From Trifolium pratense (lineage: Eukaryota; Streptophyta; Magnoliopsida; Fabales; Fabaceae), in contig NC_060063.1 in the NCBI RefSeq assembly GCF_020283565.1, forward strand, positions 5,416,563 to 5,480,562: a DNA stretch of 64,000 nucleotides, in the 5' to 3' direction. Below are positions 60,897 through 64,000 of this stretch, one piece after another. The notes under the pieces were generated by a model that was not told the origin of the DNA, did no database searches, and was given only the letters and a program-made list of their open reading frames with translations. Within the stretch, counting starts at the first letter, position 1, and each line of letters starts with the position of its first letter. Both the position numbers and the translations under genes were made by a program.

Positions 60897-60993
60897 AAAT
60901 CACTAAGTTTGATCTAGTGGTGAGGGGTTTGAGTAATATACTAGAGATTCTAGGTTCGATTCTCAGCTCTATTGTAAAAAAAATAAAAAATAA
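60897..60993 (+). mobile_element. SINE-like element in U2
   Basis: This is the same insertion as 20630-20725, with the duplication TTTGCACAATCA (60885-60896 and 60994-61005). Confidence 0.8.
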
Positions 60994-61250
60994 TTTGCAC
61001 AATCATGCAATACATTTATTTGAGAATCATTTTTTAGGTTTGTAATAAAAAGTGTGGCATTCACAATTACATTTCAATATTGAGTAAGTTATCTTGCTTT
61101 GTTACAATGTATACTACTCATGATAAAATTAAGTAATCAACGGTTTTATTATGTAAGGTTTTTCATTCTTCAAATGCAACAAATGATTTATAAAAAACAA
61201 ACATCCAATTAGGGGTGGATCTAGAAAAATTATTATGATATATAAAAATA

Positions 61251-61469
61251 CTGCATCCGTCTCAAAATATAAGAGAAAAAAACTCAATTTTTTATCTGAA
61301 ATTATAAGATAAAAAAACAAACATATATCTTTTTCTAGAATTTTTTAATCTTCTCATACAACTTAACTTACTTTAAAAAACATACAATAACATACTTTAA
61401 ATTTTTATGTTTTGATTTTTTTAATAAATTTGATTTATTTTTTTGCAATATAATTTAAGATGGATGGAG
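61251..61469. mobile_element. Stowaway-like MITE in U2
   Basis: This is the same 219-bp insertion as 20982-21200, flanked by TA. Confidence 0.75.
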
Positions 61470-61503
61470 TAATGAGATATGATTGAACTTATGCATATGA
61501 TTA

Positions 61504-63472
61504 TGGGTAGGGCTGAGTATGAACCCACGATCTGACTCAAAACTGATATAACCGACAACACATTCAAGCGTTCGGCCGGATATGGCCCGTGACAAAGCTC
61601 CATACCGATTCACCCAAGGTGGGCTACTCCAGTCCTCACAAACTTTGTGAAAGTTCACTAGTGTTTGGGATAACCTCCCAAATCCGTACAAGTTTGACCT
61701 AGATAGATTATAATGTGATTGCGATACCCTCTCAAATTATGCACACAAATCCAATCTAACTAGACCAAGTAAACAACCTACAAATCATTCCTTAAGTCCA
61801 AAGAAGATTAAAGGTGTTTACAACAAAACCGCGGAAAGGATGAAAATGCTTCTCAACTCTAAACTACAGGTAGATAATTATACATTCACTTTTAATGGAT
61901 AAATGATGAACCATATAAGTGTGAAGAGATATATGAAGCTTCTTGTATGCAAGAGCAAGGCAATTGTTTCAGTTTCTTTTGTTGTTCGATATACTTTTGA
62001 TCTTGGTTGATGAGAATCAATACTTTTCTTTCTTTCAAATATCTTTGAAATCTCTTACCAAAATAGGAGGCATGCCTTCCTATATGTAGGAACATGAAGT
62101 GGTTGGATAAATTTGGTGCACAAGGCTTGAAATAACCGCTATTCTTATAAATATGCTTCTGATCATGTAAGAACAAGCCATGAACTAACAATTACTTGCA
62201 TGATTATGTTTCTCAAGCCTTTAGTTAAGAAACAAGGAGGCCTTGATATTGATCAGTGATGTTGATGATCATTTAACAATTGCTTCTCAAGTTGTGTAAG
62301 CATTTTTCCTTTCATGGAATCTACTTCTCATGTGGTGTAGACATTTTTTTCTTCCATATATAAGTCTTTTTTATTGAATACTGTGAACCTTCAAATTGAT
62401 TTGAAAATGTTCTTCTAATTAATCGCTTCTGATCATATGATTTTCAAATCATGGTTGCTTCTTATCATGAAGCATGAATGGTTCTTAAGATGAAGCTTGA
62501 ATGCTTCTCATCTTGTGAAGCAAAATACAAGGAAACATATTAGATAATAAAACATATCAGAATCATAAAATGATTCTTAGTCATTAAGTTTGTTATCATT
62601 AAAATACAAAGGGATTTTTGGAATATTTCCTCAACACTACAACCTAAGGACTTTTACAATCGGAGTTATAGAGATTGTTTTGGTTTTGCATACTTTTGAG
62701 ACTCCAAAGAGTGGTAAGATTACAATTGAGCGCTGAGTTTTTCAAACAACTTAGATATTCTAAGATATAAGTTTGCAAGAATCTATCTAAGTGTTTATGT
62801 TTTACAAATATTCACAAATATATACAGAGAGTTGTAAGTATCTATCTAAATGTTTGAGCTTCCTTGAAAGTTATCTCTATAAACATCATTGACTGTAGGC
62901 ATGTTTGCTAAGTGCATTTAATGTAGCAGAGACAAAATGCATGGAGCAGGTTAATGATGTTGATGTTCTAGAGCAAGAGGACAAAGGTGTCAGTTATAGG
63001 AGCATGTTCTTCAAAGAAGTACAATACTTGTTATTGTCACTTCAGAATCTTGGCGAACCTTGATCTCTTCAGAGTCTCGCTTCATCTTCAGAGATCGTCT
63101 TCTGCTTTAAATGGTCTTCAGAGCTCGTTCTTCAGATTCATATGACTCTCTTGATTCTTTTTGAAGATCTTGCTCAAAGCGTTGACTTTTGTTAACTTGC
63201 TCAGAAGCTCTTCAGAGGGACACTAGTCTTCAGAACTTATTGGTCACCAGAGTTGACTTTTTACCTTCAAAGTAGAACTTTGTAGCATGATTAGTATGTC
63301 CTTGAGATGCAAGTTACTATTATTAGAAATAGAGTTTCAATATATGGTCCTGCACACTTGAACATACATTAGTATGTTGAAGTGTTCTCTTATACATTGA
63401 AAATAATCGACATAAATGTCACAATTTTGGTTCATGACTTGTTGCTATGGGACTCACAGCCCAAATTCAACA
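61504..63472 (-). mobile_element. Solo LTR (SIRE-like) in U2
   Basis: This is the same insertion as 21235-23256 but 1,969 bp long because of a 68-bp deletion and a small insertion. The remaining 63473-64000 is the shared, unclassified flank. Confidence 0.65.
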
Positions 63473-64000
63473 CATTACCGCCATAGAGATGGTGAGTTTT
63501 GAGCTTGCATCAAAATTTTGTTTCCTTCACATCAGCCATTTCAAATGCATGTTTCAAGATTTTTTTTAAAACTTTAAAAATTGATAAATAGTTTAAAACA
63601 AACTAAATAAAAACTAAAAAAAATAAATTAAATAATATAATAATCTCTAAAACATGCATGGACACTTTTAAAATAGTGAAATACATGTATTAAGTATTTT
63701 TATTTTTAAAGTAAATTTAATAGTTAGAAATTTCATCACTATTGTGAATAAGTTGTGTGTCCGGTGTTTGAACCATAACCCCTGTACATTTTAAATATTT
63801 TATATCGTCAAGGAATTTAAACTTAGTCAAAAAATACAATTGTGGTTCGGCGTTTTTAAAACATGAAGGTGATCGTACCTGAATTAGAGTTGACCTTGTC
63901 GGTGGTGCTCTTCTTCCGCAGTGCCGTATATGAGGGAAGGCGAAAAGGGCGACTCTCTTATGTCCATAAAAATGAGTCTAAAACTTGGGCCCCATAATGG

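Larger units (their letters stand above)
59274..64000 (+). repeat. Segmental duplication copy U2 (runs to window end)
   Basis: This has the same order as U1: promoter, inhibitor gene, SINE, MITE and solo LTR. It is distinguished by a 934-bp MITE in the promoter, a 9-bp insertion near 62106 and a deletion of about 68 bp near 62526. The right part of the LTR region matches U0 better than U1. It is cut by the window end in the CCCATAATGG that borders the MULE-end-like sequence in the other copies. Confidence 0.9.

Overview
The window looks like gene-poor, transposon-rich nuclear DNA of a flowering plant, most likely a papilionoid legume. This is inferred from the AT-rich background, SIRE/Maximus-type and Ogre-like LTRs, legume-style MITEs and SINEs, and plant-only families (pectinesterase inhibitor, plant mobile domain, CACTA and MULE transposases). 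No bacterial gene organisation is present. The only host genes that look intact are two nearly identical 171-residue secreted pectin methylesterase/invertase inhibitors (20059-20574 and 60322-60837). A pectinesterase relic (44312-45823) lies between them.

Layout. 1-17334 is the right part of a CACTA (En/Spm) transposon. Its TNP2 gene is split by a young, complete 12,182-bp sirevirus (438-12619; identical 5-bp target duplications; three differences between its 1,086-bp LTRs). Downstream of TNP2 the CACTA carries a multi-exon Ulp1-like (C48) peptidase gene, a SUMO-tail-like exon and an array of palindromes, ending in TAGTG at 17334. The CACTA had inserted into the first of three copies of a roughly 4-kb segment (U0 17335-19951, U1 19952-23835, U2 59274-64000). 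Each segment is built of inhibitor gene, SINE, Stowaway-like MITE and a 2-kb solo LTR; U0 keeps only its right part inside the window.

23770-39446 is a large degenerate Mutator-like element (MULE). Its inverted ends carry clusters of a GTGTTCCGGT motif. Inside are a broken MULE-transposase/OTU-peptidase fusion gene on the plus strand and a plant-mobile-domain gene on the minus strand. The fusion gene is interrupted by a solo LTR nested in another solo LTR, and by an Emigrant-like MITE that itself contains a 5.46-kb LTR element with identical 197-bp LTRs, a ruined pol region and an unusual series of mini-hairpins. 39450-59270 holds two MITEs, a tandem TRIM, a 5'-truncated LINE, SINEs, the pectinesterase relic, long LTR-like sequence including an Ogre-like 2.9-kb LTR, and a 2.16-kb internally deleted copia element with a chimeric ORF.

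Insertion order can be read from the nesting: solo LTR, SINE and MITE first, then segment duplication, then CACTA into U0, then sirevirus into the CACTA. A 934-bp Harbinger-like MITE separately landed between the TATA box and the start codon of the second inhibitor gene. The most unusual points are the MULE that pairs an OTU peptidase with a plant mobile domain, the mini-hairpin series in a non-autonomous LTR element, the sirevirus whose third ORF has its own promoter-like leader and faces a convergent antisense gene, and the presence of ubiquitin/SUMO-type peptidases in both DNA transposons.
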